A stretch of DNA of 64,000 bases from Deltaproteobacteria bacterium (GTDB taxonomy: Bacteria > Desulfobacterota > Dissulfuribacteria > Dissulfuribacterales > QOAL01). The notes beneath the pieces were generated by a model. That model worked only from the letters and a program-made list of their open reading frames with translations. It was not told the DNA's origin and ran no database searches. Shown piece after piece: positions 50,891-59,080 of the stretch. How positions within the stretch are numbered: the stretch's first letter is position 1; each line of letters begins with the position of its first letter. Made by a program: the position numbers and the translations under genes. The DNA lies in contig JAJRZR010000055.1 in assembly GCA_024275145.1 (NCBI GenBank), positions 22,797 through 86,796 of the forward strand, in the 5' to 3' direction.

Positions 50891-52432
50891 TTATCGGGGC
50901 CACAGGGAGGGGAGCCAATCCGCCACCTCCTGTGCGAGGTACCCCCACCTCCCCTTTAGCTTGGCAAGCATATCTGCAGCCTTTCCATGGGCAAACACCG
51001 CAATCCTTGCGGCATCCCATGGATCGTATCCCTGGGCCAGGAGTGCCCCTATTATGCCGGTGAGTACATCCCCCATGCCCCCTGCTCCCATGCCAGGATT
51101 CCCGGTAGAGTTGATCGCAACTCTGCCGTCTGGCCTGGCGATTACCGTGCCTGCCCCCTTCAAGACAACCACTGCTCCGGTCGCCTCTGCAAGGAAACAG
51201 GCTGTACCCACTCTGTCTCGTTGTATATCCAGGGTTTTGAGGCCGGTGAGTCTTGCCATCTCGCCAGGATGGGGGGTAAGGATCCTGTCAAAGGGGGCGT
51301 TTTTCACCAATGCATGATCGGTCCCTATGGCAGTAAGGGCGTCTGCATCGGCAACGAGGGGGAGAGGAAGAGAGCCCACCAATTCCCTGACAAGTTCCAT
51401 CGTCTCTTGGCCCAGGCCAATCCCGGGACCTATCGCCACGGCCCTTTTACCCTTGAGCAATCTATCCAGCCCGTCCAGAACCGCGATGGAAGGTGATCCG
51501 TCTGTTGTCTCTGGAAGCCCTATGGTCATGGATTCCGTAAGCTTTGTGGCGAGTATGGGTTGAACGCCTTTCGGGCATCCAACCGTCACCAGTCCTGCAC
51601 CGGTCCTGAGCGCCCCTCTGGCGACCAGTGCCGCAGCACCGGTCTTGTCCCTGGAACCAGCCATCACCAGTAGATGTCCGAAGGTACCCTTGTGGCCACT
51701 GTCTGGCCTGGGCCGTACTATTGAGGAGAAGAAATCATCGTCCAGCAATTCCGTCTCGATCCCCTTACGCTCTACGAGAAAGGCTGGTATGCCTATGTCA
51801 ATTATCTCCAGGAGGCCTGTATATTCCCTGCCTGGTGAAAGAACGTGGCCTGTTTTGGGAAGGGCCATGGTAACAGTGGAATCGGCCCTGACAGCGATTG
51901 ACAATGGTTGGCCTGTATCTGCAGAAAGACCGGAAGGGATATCCACTGCCACGACCGGTACAGCAGTTTCATTGATAATGGAGATGACAGCGGCAAATCG
52001 ACCTGCAGGTGGTCTGGAAAGGCCGGTTCCAAAGATGGCATCCACAACCAGGCCCGCTGTCTCTATCGTTCTGCCCACAGGATGTACCGCTGCCTCGTCC
52101 AGGCACTCTATCATGGGGATATTGAGTTTTTTGGCTATTTCATAGTTCAATCCTGCATCCCCTTTGTACCTTTCAGGCTCTACGAGGAGCAAGATCTTTA
52201 CCCCCATCCCTGATTGGGCCAGATGCCTGGCTATGACAAACCCATCGCCCCCGTTATTACCAGGGCCAGCGACCACAAGGACTTCCCCTTGAATCGTCTG
52301 GCCATAATGTCTCCGGATGTATTCAGCAGCGCCACGGCCAGCGTTTTCCATGAGCAGAAGGCCAGGAATCCCCACACCTTCTATAGTTTCCTTGTCAAGT
52401 TCCCTCATTTGAGCAGCATTTACCACCAGCAT
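50891..52432 (-). CDS. nnr: Bifunctional NAD(P)H-hydrate epimerase / ADP-dependent NAD(P)H-hydrate dehydratase
   Basis: VVAGPGNNGGDGFVIARHL; VAVDIPSGLSADTG; RILTPHPGEMARLTGL; NSTGNPGMGAGGMGDVLTGIIGALLAQG. Confidence 0.96.
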   Translation of the reverse strand: MLVVNAAQMRELDKETIEGVGIPGLLLMENAGRGAAEYIRRHYGQTIQGEVLVVAGPGNNGGDGFVIARHLAQSGMGVKILLLVEPERYKGDAGLNYEIAKKLNIPMIECLDEAAVHPVGRTIETAGLVVDAIFGTGLSRPPAGRFAAVISIINETAVPVVAVDIPSGLSADTGQPLSIAVRADSTVTMALPKTGHVLSPGREYTGLLEIIDIGIPAFLVERKGIETELLDDDFFSSIVRPRPDSGHKGTFGHLLVMAGSRDKTGAAALVARGALRTGAGLVTVGCPKGVQPILATKLTESMTIGLPETTDGSPSIAVLDGLDRLLKGKRAVAIGPGIGLGQETMELVRELVGSLPLPLVADADALTAIGTDHALVKNAPFDRILTPHPGEMARLTGLKTLDIQRDRVGTACFLAEATGAVVVLKGAGTVIARPDGRVAINSTGNPGMGAGGMGDVLTGIIGALLAQGYDPWDAARIAVFAHGKAADMLAKLKGRWGYLAQEVADWLPSLWPR

Positions 52433-52747
52433 GGCATCCTCCTTTGTTTTTAATCCGTAAGATCCATCTTGCGGCCATGAAATGAAAACGCAGTAACCAT
52501 ATAGTCAATTATATATGGCGGGCCCTGAAACTAAAAAGCAAAATTCCCCCATGGCCTTGGCGCAAGAATTTGATCGTATTCAGGGTTATTGATATTATAA
52601 AAAGTTGATTTTGAACACCTTGTTGAGCTTCAAATCCCTAAGCCCTCCGGGCAGGCTCAAGCAGGACACACCCGGCCAGGAAACGGCCTGTGTGTAAACC
52701 AGTTTCCAGACAAACTATGTATCAAGGAATTCATGGGAGATTATTAC

Positions 52748-53089
52748 ATGGACCGCAACGAAGAATCCAGGCTGATAATAATTGCTACCACTACCGGGAC
52801 CAGGGAAGACGCCAACAGGATCGCCAGGCGTCTGGTAAGGTTGAGGCTTGCCGCCTGTGCCCAGGTGAGCGGGCCTATCACCAGTCATTACTGGTGGGAA
52901 GGGACAATGGAGGAGGCCACGGAATGGCAATGCAAGCTGAAGGCCCCTGCCAGCAATTACAAGGCAATAGAGCAAGAACTCATGGCCATCCATCCGTATG
53001 AGGTCCCCCAGATAATCGCTTTGCCGGTAAAAGAGGTAGCAAGGCCCTTTGAAGAATGGATAAAGGAGTCTGTTTCATCCGCCTCTTGA
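52748..53089 (+). CDS. cutA: Divalent-cation tolerance protein CutA
   Basis: IIATTTGTREDANRIARRLVRLRLAACAQVSGPITSHYWWEG; GGGAG SD before ATG 52748. Confidence 0.93.
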   Translation: MDRNEESRLIIIATTTGTREDANRIARRLVRLRLAACAQVSGPITSHYWWEGTMEEATEWQCKLKAPASNYKAIEQELMAIHPYEVPQIIALPVKEVARPFEEWIKESVSSAS

Positions 53090-53140
53090 TTTTTTTCTGC
53101 CTCTTGACAGGTGCAAATCCTGCAATTAAACATCCCTTTC

Positions 53141-53527
53141 ATGATTGAAGCTACAGACCTTAAATTTGAAAAAGGCGCTGGCCTGCTGCCGGTTATAGCC
53201 CAAGATTACGAAACTGGTGAAATCCTTATGCTTGCATATATGAACCGGCTTGCCTGGGAAAAAACCCTGGAAACCAGGAAGGTCCATTATTGGAGCCGCT
53301 CAAGGAACACGCTTTGGCTAAAGGGTGAGACCTCCGGCCACGTACAGCTATTGAAGGAAGCCTTCGTGGATTGTGACAGGGATACGATTTTGGTCAAGGT
53401 CGAACAGCTAGGTGGTGCCGCGTGCCATACCGGATACAGGAGTTGTTTTTTCCAAAAGGTGGAGCGGGGGATGCTGATGCCAGTAGGCGAACCGGTTTTT
53501 GATCCAAAGGAGGTCTACGGAAAGTGA
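53141..53527 (+). CDS. hisI: Phosphoribosyl-AMP cyclohydrolase
   Basis: [39 protein letters not shown]...[22 protein letters not shown]. Confidence 0.96.
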   Translation: MIEATDLKFEKGAGLLPVIAQDYETGEILMLAYMNRLAWEKTLETRKVHYWSRSRNTLWLKGETSGHVQLLKEAFVDCDRDTILVKVEQLGGAACHTGYRSCFFQKVERGMLMPVGEPVFDPKEVYGK

Positions 53528-54399
53528 AGGAACCGCTCAAGCTCGGAATACCCAAAGGCAGCCTCCAAAAGGCCACGATAGAACTCTTTGCCAAATCCGG
53601 CTGGCGCATAGACGTACACCACAGGAGCTACTTTCCGGATATAGACGATCCGGAGATTACCTGCAGCATATGTAGGGCGCAGGAGATGTCCAGATATGTG
53701 GAACAGGGAACCCTCGATGTAGGGATTACAGGGCGTGACTGGATTCTGGAAAACGATTCCGATGTCTATCCGGTAACCGACCTCATCTATTCCAAGGTAA
53801 GCAAAAGGCCTGCAAGGTGGGTGTTAGCTGTCCCAGGGGATTCGCCCTATAAGGATGTAAAGGACCTGGAAGGGAAAAAGATAGCCACGGAGCTGGTCAA
53901 CTTTACCCGTAGATATTTCGCAGATGCAGGCGTGCAGGTAAACGTAGAATTTTCGTGGGGGGCAACCGAGGCAAAGGTGGTATCCGGCTTGGCAGATGCG
54001 ATAGTAGAGGTGACCGAGACAGGAAGCACCATTCGGGCCCATGGGCTGATCATCATCAAGGAACTGATGGAGTCCAACCCACAGCTCATTGCCAACAAAC
54101 TGGCATGGGCTGATCCATGGAAAAGACAAAAGATTGAACAGATATCCACGTTGCTTCAGGGGGCCTTGAGGGCAGATCGGTTGGTAGGGCTGAAGATGAA
54201 CTGCCCGAAGGAAAAGATAGACACTATTGTAGGCCTTCTTCCAAGCCTTAATGCCCCCACGGTCTCTCCGCTATATGATCAAAAGTGGTATTCGGTTGAA
54301 ACCGTGATCAATGAAACGAGGGTAAGGGAATTATTACCTAAGCTTCAGACAGCCGGGGCACAGGGCATTATAGAGTATGCCTTGAACAAGGTTCTTTAA
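53524..54399 (+). CDS. hisG: ATP phosphoribosyltransferase (long form)
   Basis: [35 protein letters not shown]-terminal regulatory domain; 4-nt overlap with hisI. Confidence 0.95.
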   Translation: MKEPLKLGIPKGSLQKATIELFAKSGWRIDVHHRSYFPDIDDPEITCSICRAQEMSRYVEQGTLDVGITGRDWILENDSDVYPVTDLIYSKVSKRPARWVLAVPGDSPYKDVKDLEGKKIATELVNFTRRYFADAGVQVNVEFSWGATEAKVVSGLADAIVEVTETGSTIRAHGLIIIKELMESNPQLIANKLAWADPWKRQKIEQISTLLQGALRADRLVGLKMNCPKEKIDTIVGLLPSLNAPTVSPLYDQKWYSVETVINETRVRELLPKLQTAGAQGIIEYALNKVL

Positions 54400-54589
54400 C
54401 CAGCTAGGCTCATAATAGGGCCCATTGCTGTGAAAATGTGAAAGGGCCCTGATCGTATACGGCCTATCCTTTAATCCATCTACCTGCGTGGACAGGTTGA
54501 ACAATACGGGGTGCTTCCAGAGGCCACCCGATGTTCATTGTCAGGATTCCCATACCCACTACAATCGCTAATTCCGCTTGTTAGGCTTT

Positions 54590-55198
54590 ATGGTCCCTGT
54601 TTCCAAGATTATCAAGGCCGAATTTGTTGTCAGTGCCTTCAAGGCATCACAATTTCCGCCAGCGATCCTGCCCGAGATAGCCTTTGCAGGCCGATCAAAC
54701 GTAGGCAAATCCAGCCTTATGAATCGCCTGATGGAAAGGCGAAAACTGGTAAAGGTAAGCTCACGGCCCGGATTCACCCAGTCCATCAATTTTTTCCTCG
54801 TTGACCGACATGCCTACCTGGTGGATTTGCCTGGTTATGGGTTTGCCAAGGCGCCCAGAAAGGTCGTTCGCAGATGGCACAGGCTTGTTGAGGACTATCT
54901 TGAAGAACGCCGTACCATAGCGGGGGTGGTATGCATCCTGGATATAAGGCGTGAGCCCGACAGGATGGATCTTGATCTTCTCGACTACCTTAATGCGCTC
55001 AACAAACGTATCTGGGTAGTCCTAAACAAGATGGACAAACTTTCCCAGCCCAAACGCAGAAAGGACGTCCAAAGGATAAAGGAGAGTCTGCCCCCCTTTG
55101 TTGAAAGACCTATACCTGTTTCCTCCAAAACGGGACAGGGGATAGCAGAATTATTGGAACGTCTTTGGGACGTAATCAAACCGGAACCCAAGGCATAG
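54590..55198 (+). CDS. engB: Ribosome biogenesis GTPase EngB/YsxC
   Basis: EIAFAGRSNVGKSSLMNRL; SSRPGFTQSINFF; DLPGYGFAKAP; LNKMDKL. Confidence 0.95.
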   Translation: MVPVSKIIKAEFVVSAFKASQFPPAILPEIAFAGRSNVGKSSLMNRLMERRKLVKVSSRPGFTQSINFFLVDRHAYLVDLPGYGFAKAPRKVVRRWHRLVEDYLEERRTIAGVVCILDIRREPDRMDLDLLDYLNALNKRIWVVLNKMDKLSQPKRRKDVQRIKESLPPFVERPIPVSSKTGQGIAELLERLWDVIKPEPKA

Positions 55199-55298
55199 CC
55201 ATAAAATATACCGTTAAAGGGGAAGTTTATATCTTGAAAAGGGTCAGCGGGTTGAATTGCGTCTGGGAGAGGGCCTTTGTCCTGGACGTTTCTTGTTC

Positions 55299-55319
55299 TC
55301 CGGTCGGGACCCGACCGGA
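55299..55319 (-). terminator. Perfect hairpin TCCGGTCGGG-A-CCCGACCGGA downstream of the small membrane ORF
   Basis: 10-bp perfect stem with 1-nt loop, about 15 nt past the stop of the 29-aa minus-strand ORF; no strong T-tract. Confidence 0.4.
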
Positions 55320-55333
55320 CAGGATGGAGCAGC

Positions 55334-55423
55334 TCAAGTAGAGATGCCAAGCTTTGGAAGAAGCCACTTGTTTATCCCTAACCATATGAAGACAAAAAAG
55401 ATTAACAGAAGTATTTGATCCAT
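55334..55423 (-). CDS. Putative 29-aa single-pass membrane microprotein
   Basis: MDQILLLIFFVFIWLGINKWLLPKLGIST; upstream AAAGGAAAGGT-ATG SD; not in the ORF track because of length. Confidence 0.55.
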   Translation of the reverse strand: MDQILLLIFFVFIWLGINKWLLPKLGIST

Positions 55424-55471
55424 ACCTTTCCTTTATCCTGGCCTTGCAAATTGAAGAACCGGGATCGATTC

Positions 55472-55510
55472 AGCCCGGAGCGAGCGGTTTCGATCCGACC
55501 GCTCCGGGCT
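55472..55510 (-). terminator. GC-rich hairpin downstream of the triheme cytochrome gene
   Basis: AGCCCGGAGCG ... CGCTCCGGGCT 11-bp stem between convergent genes. Confidence 0.5.
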
Positions 55511-55545
55511 TATCATAATTACTTGTCTATTTATTGTTAGTATTA

Positions 55546-55950
55546 CTACTCACCTTCATGGCCGTTGCCTTCCGCCTTCGGGCCGGTCAGCCGATTATAA
55601 CCCTTTACTCCTATATGGCACGCCGTGCACCGTGTATTTGAGGCAAACGCAGTTTCTCCATCATGGCATGCGCCGCAATATTTACCTTCATAGAGGGACT
55701 TCATGGTAAAATCGGGATTCTGTTCAGCAGTACCCGCGGCCATTTCAAATGGATCATCATGACAGCTATCGCAGTCAAGGCCTTGCGCCAGATGAACCTT
55801 GTGCTCAAAGATCACTGCCTTGACAGGTTTTGTGAATATGATGGTTCCACCGCCCTCTTCTTCATCCTGAGCAAAGGCCTGGATAGATACGGCCAACATT
55901 CCAAAAACAACCAAAATTCCTATTATCTTGAATAGATAAGAACTTTTCAT
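55546..55950 (-). CDS. Triheme c-type (c7-like) cytochrome, periplasmic
   Basis: Signal peptide; CDSCH, CGACH, CTACH haem motifs with extra His (EHKVH). Confidence 0.9.
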   Translation of the reverse strand: MKSSYLFKIIGILVVFGMLAVSIQAFAQDEEEGGGTIIFTKPVKAVIFEHKVHLAQGLDCDSCHDDPFEMAAGTAEQNPDFTMKSLYEGKYCGACHDGETAFASNTRCTACHIGVKGYNRLTGPKAEGNGHEGE

Positions 55951-55968
55951 CTGGTCCTCCCCTAAAAT

Positions 55969-56709
55969 TTAATCATTCATGTAAAATACACAGGGCTTGG
56001 CGCCGCATTCAGGCCTGAGCACCCAGACAATTTTATCCGGTTGGAAGACGAGCTTATAGACCTCGCTCTCCTTATCGGACAGGTCCCCGAAGATTCTCAC
56101 ATGGGCAGGACAGGCAGCCGCGCATGCAGTAAGTTTTTCTCCCTTGGAAAGACGTGTATCCCAGCAGAAATTACACTTATCTATTGCCCGTTTCTCTTCA
56201 TCAAAGTAGCGGGCATTATAGGGACAGGCGGCCATGCAGGTCTTGCATCCAATGCATTTGTCTATATTCATCATTACGATGCCGTTTTGGGGATCCTTGT
56301 AGGTGGCCTTTGTGGGGCATACCCTGACGCAAGGAGGATTCAGACAATGGTTACACAAGACTGGCATAAAAACCCTGAAGGGCTCTCCCTCGTCGGTAAT
56401 GACCTCTTTCTCAAGGATTGTAGTGCGGTAGCCATAATCCGGAACATGGTTGGTGAGCTTGCAGGCCTTCTTGCATCTTTCACAATCTATGCAGTGATTT
56501 TGAATAATCACCATGGAGTAATGGGGCTTATATTTGGTATGTCGGTAGCCCTCCATCTCCATTAGTGCCCTGGCCTCCTCGGGAAGCGGTACCACCGAAA
56601 GCACTGTTCCTCCGGCTAAAACACCCGTGATCTTGAGACCCAGTTTCAGAAAGGTTCTTCTTTCTTCATCGGTAATCTTGGCAGGTTTCTTGGACCGTTC
56701 TTCTTTCAC
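55969..56709 (-). CDS. Tat-exported 4x[4Fe-4S] ferredoxin-like protein (DsrO/PsrB-type)
   Basis: Tat motif ERRTFLKLGL; CIDCERCKKAC, CNHCLNPPCVRVCP, CIGCKTCMAACPYNARYF, CNFCWDTR. Confidence 0.9.
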   Translation of the reverse strand: MKEERSKKPAKITDEERRTFLKLGLKITGVLAGGTVLSVVPLPEEARALMEMEGYRHTKYKPHYSMVIIQNHCIDCERCKKACKLTNHVPDYGYRTTILEKEVITDEGEPFRVFMPVLCNHCLNPPCVRVCPTKATYKDPQNGIVMMNIDKCIGCKTCMAACPYNARYFDEEKRAIDKCNFCWDTRLSKGEKLTACAAACPAHVRIFGDLSDKESEVYKLVFQPDKIVWVLRPECGAKPCVFYMND

Positions 56710-57041
56710 TATCTTGTCCTCCTCTGGGGGGAATTCTTACGCACATGATGATTTTATAGACAATGGGGTAAATTAATCAAGCCTCATTCTAAAATCACTA
56801 GTGCTGCAGGTTCTTAGAGAAAAACATCCACACTTACTCAAACAGGCCACCATGGCTCGCGTTATTACACAGCGGCCCCTATCCTTATGGTTTCTGGCTC
56901 GCGCATGGCCAGACCTGTAAATGCTCAAGGGCATACAAATTGTGACACCCGCGATAGAAGCATTTCAAGGTAAAATTGACCACAAATTATATAACACCAA
57001 TTGCCGAATCGTTCACTAAAAAATTTACCATTCCATGGAAA

Positions 57042-57074
57042 TGTCTATTCCTACCAGCATGATAGGAATAGACA
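57042..57074. promoter_or_regulatory. Perfect 12-bp inverted repeat upstream of nrfD-like gene
   Basis: TGTCTATTCCTA-(CCAGCATGA)-TAGGAATAGACA. Confidence 0.6.
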
Positions 57075-57119
57075 GGGACATGGGGGTATACAGATTGGAA
57101 AAAAAATGTATCCTAATAC

Positions 57120-57148
57120 TTGACAATAATCATTTCCTATTTTATTGA
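57120..57148 (+). promoter_or_regulatory. Candidate sigma-70 promoter for nrfD-like gene
   Basis: TTGACA - 17 nt - TATTGA in an AT-rich segment 57 nt before the start. Confidence 0.4.
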
Positions 57149-57204
57149 ATAAAAAGTAACGCAGCTATTTTTTAAGATCATGTTCAAAAGGAGGGTTCAA
57201 CAAA

Positions 57205-58398
57205 GTGGCTCAACCAGATGTTACATCCGTTTCAGTAGGGAAGGCACTACCCGTATCGGTCTCGAAGACCTACAATGCGGCGATTGCCTTGTTCGGTTTT
57301 TTAACAGCAGTGGGGCTGGCCTTTGGTATCCATGCCATGTTTATAGGCCATGAAGCGGCCTATAACTGCACCAGAGAGATACCATGGGGCCTGCTGATCG
57401 CCACCTATGTATTCTTCGTGGTGACGTCCACAGGCCTTTGTCTCGTCTCTTCCATAGGGCACGTCTTTGGATATAAGGCATTTGAGCCCATTGCCAAAAG
57501 GAGCGTTTTCCTTGCCATCGTCACTATCGTAGCCGGATTTATGGTCATTGGCTTCGAGATTGAAAATCCGTGGCGCATGGCCATATACAACGTAATTTCT
57601 CCCAACCTGACCTCAAATATCTGGTGGATGGGGACACTTTACGGCATATATCTGTTCTTCATGCTTATAGAGTTTGCATTGCTCCAGATGGGACGTCACG
57701 GGCAAGCGGCCATGGCCGGGCTCGGTGGCGTTATTGCTGGTGTCGCGGCCCACAGTAACCTTGGGGCGGTCTTTGGGCTTCTCTCATCAAGGGAATTCTG
57801 GCATGGTCCTTATATGCCGATCTACTTCATCACATCGGCCATGATGTCTGGTTGTGCAGCGATTCTGTTCTTTACCTGGATTGCCTATAAGGCAAACGGG
57901 TGGCAGATGAGCGAAAAGATGAAGAATTCCCTGTCCGCCACGGGTAAACTCGGTGCCCTGCTCATGGCCATATTGATGTTCTTTACTACCTGGAAGGTCC
58001 TTTCCGGTATCGCAGGTCATCCTCCGGGAAAATATGAGGCGATGTTGGCCCTTATTCAGGGTCCATATGCAGTGAATTTTTGGGTTGGAGAGATCCTGAT
58101 GGGAATGGTATTACCCTTTATAATTATCCTTGGGGTTAAGGCCAAGAATATAAACGCCATGTTCGTGGCCGGTACGCTTTCCGTGATCGGTATATTCTTC
58201 ATGAGATATGACCTGGTCCTGGTGGGACAAATAGTGCCGGTTTTCCATGAATATGGTGTCCTGGACTTCCCCAAGTATCTGTCCTACTTCCCGAGCCTAC
58301 ATGAAATAATGGTAGTGGTAGGAGGTTTGAGCTTTGCCGCCATGGGCTTCCTTATAGGAGAAAAGCTCTTAAGAGGCCATGTTTCAGAAGGCCATTGA
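57205..58398 (+). CDS. NrfD/PsrC/DsrP-type polytopic membrane quinone-interacting subunit
   Basis: 397 aa polytopic protein: EIPWGLLIATYVFFVVTSTGLCLVSSIGHVFG; NPWRMAIYNVISPNLTSNIWWMGTLYGIYL. Confidence 0.9.
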   Translation: MAQPDVTSVSVGKALPVSVSKTYNAAIALFGFLTAVGLAFGIHAMFIGHEAAYNCTREIPWGLLIATYVFFVVTSTGLCLVSSIGHVFGYKAFEPIAKRSVFLAIVTIVAGFMVIGFEIENPWRMAIYNVISPNLTSNIWWMGTLYGIYLFFMLIEFALLQMGRHGQAAMAGLGGVIAGVAAHSNLGAVFGLLSSREFWHGPYMPIYFITSAMMSGCAAILFFTWIAYKANGWQMSEKMKNSLSATGKLGALLMAILMFFTTWKVLSGIAGHPPGKYEAMLALIQGPYAVNFWVGEILMGMVLPFIIILGVKAKNINAMFVAGTLSVIGIFFMRYDLVLVGQIVPVFHEYGVLDFPKYLSYFPSLHEIMVVVGGLSFAAMGFLIGEKLLRGHVSEGH

Positions 58399-58492
58399 TC
58401 ATGCTCCAATCTTGTGGATGGGCTTGATGCATGGTGTGTTGCATCTTGCCCGATGAGCAACCTATCCAGAACAACCTGACGTAAACGTACAA

Positions 58493-58519
58493 TTGCCCGC
58501 CCCTGACTGGGGCGGGCAA
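58493..58519. terminator. Strong GC-rich hairpin downstream of nrfD-like gene
   Basis: TTGCCCGCCCC-TGACT-GGGGCGGGCAA perfect 11-bp stem; T-tract weak. Confidence 0.5.
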
Positions 58520-58598
58520 GATTCTGTAATGTAACACCGTAATTTGCCAGTATAAAATTTGTCACTATAATATATCCTGCAAGCCCTAAAAGGAAACC

Positions 58599-59006
58599 AT
58601 GCCCAAAAAAGCGGTAGCCACAAAATCTGGAGCAAAAACACGTCTTTCGAGACCAGGTCCCAAGGTCCCAGTTTACCCGATTGGCGTGGCCGCCCGTTTA
58701 CTGGATGTCCATCCGAGGACATTGAGACTCTACGAGGCTGAAGGCCTTGTCAGGCCTCAGTACAAGGGCTCAAGAAGGCTTTACTCCCAAAGTGATATCC
58801 AATGGATTTCCTGCCTTCGTTCCATGATACATGACGAAGGTATAAGTATCCCTGGCCTCAAACGGCTGCTGGCACTGATACCGTGCTGGGAAATCAACGG
58901 TTGTCCCGAGGAAGTCTACAAAAACTGCGACGCCAGGATGGAAGTACAACAGGAAGGTACCACTAGATACTGCAAGAAATGTGGAGAGCCCTTTTCTTCC
59001 TCCTAG
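58599..59006 (+). CDS. MerR-family (HspR-like) regulator with C-terminal Cys cluster
   Basis: YPIGVAARLLDVHPRTLRLYEAEGLVRPQYKGSRRLYSQSDIQWI; tail CWEINGCPEEVYKNCDAR...YCKKCGEPF. Confidence 0.9.
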   Translation: MPKKAVATKSGAKTRLSRPGPKVPVYPIGVAARLLDVHPRTLRLYEAEGLVRPQYKGSRRLYSQSDIQWISCLRSMIHDEGISIPGLKRLLALIPCWEINGCPEEVYKNCDARMEVQQEGTTRYCKKCGEPFSSS

Positions 59007-59016
59007 GGCTTCTAGC

Positions 59017-59080
59017 CTAAGCCCTTCATGCGGTCCGTACCCTTGACGCCCCGAGGGCCGGATGTATTTTCACGGTAAAT
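59017..59080 (-). repeat. Dispersed repeat copy C; left end encodes the C-terminus and stop of the sigma-54 regulator
   Basis: Reverse complement ATTTACCGTGAAAATACATCCGGCCCTCGGGGCGTCAAGGGTACGGACCGCATGAAGGGCTTAG. Confidence 0.8.

Noticed and set aside
52660-52700. Hairpin ACACACCCGGCC...GGCCTGTGTGT upstream of cutA as a riboswitch
   Set aside because: Imperfect stem, no match to a known riboswitch; too little evidence
55232-55341. Short plus-strand ORF LKRVSGLNCVWERAFVLDVSCSPVGTRPDRMEQLK
   Set aside because: Spans the perfect palindrome, lacks a good SD and a family
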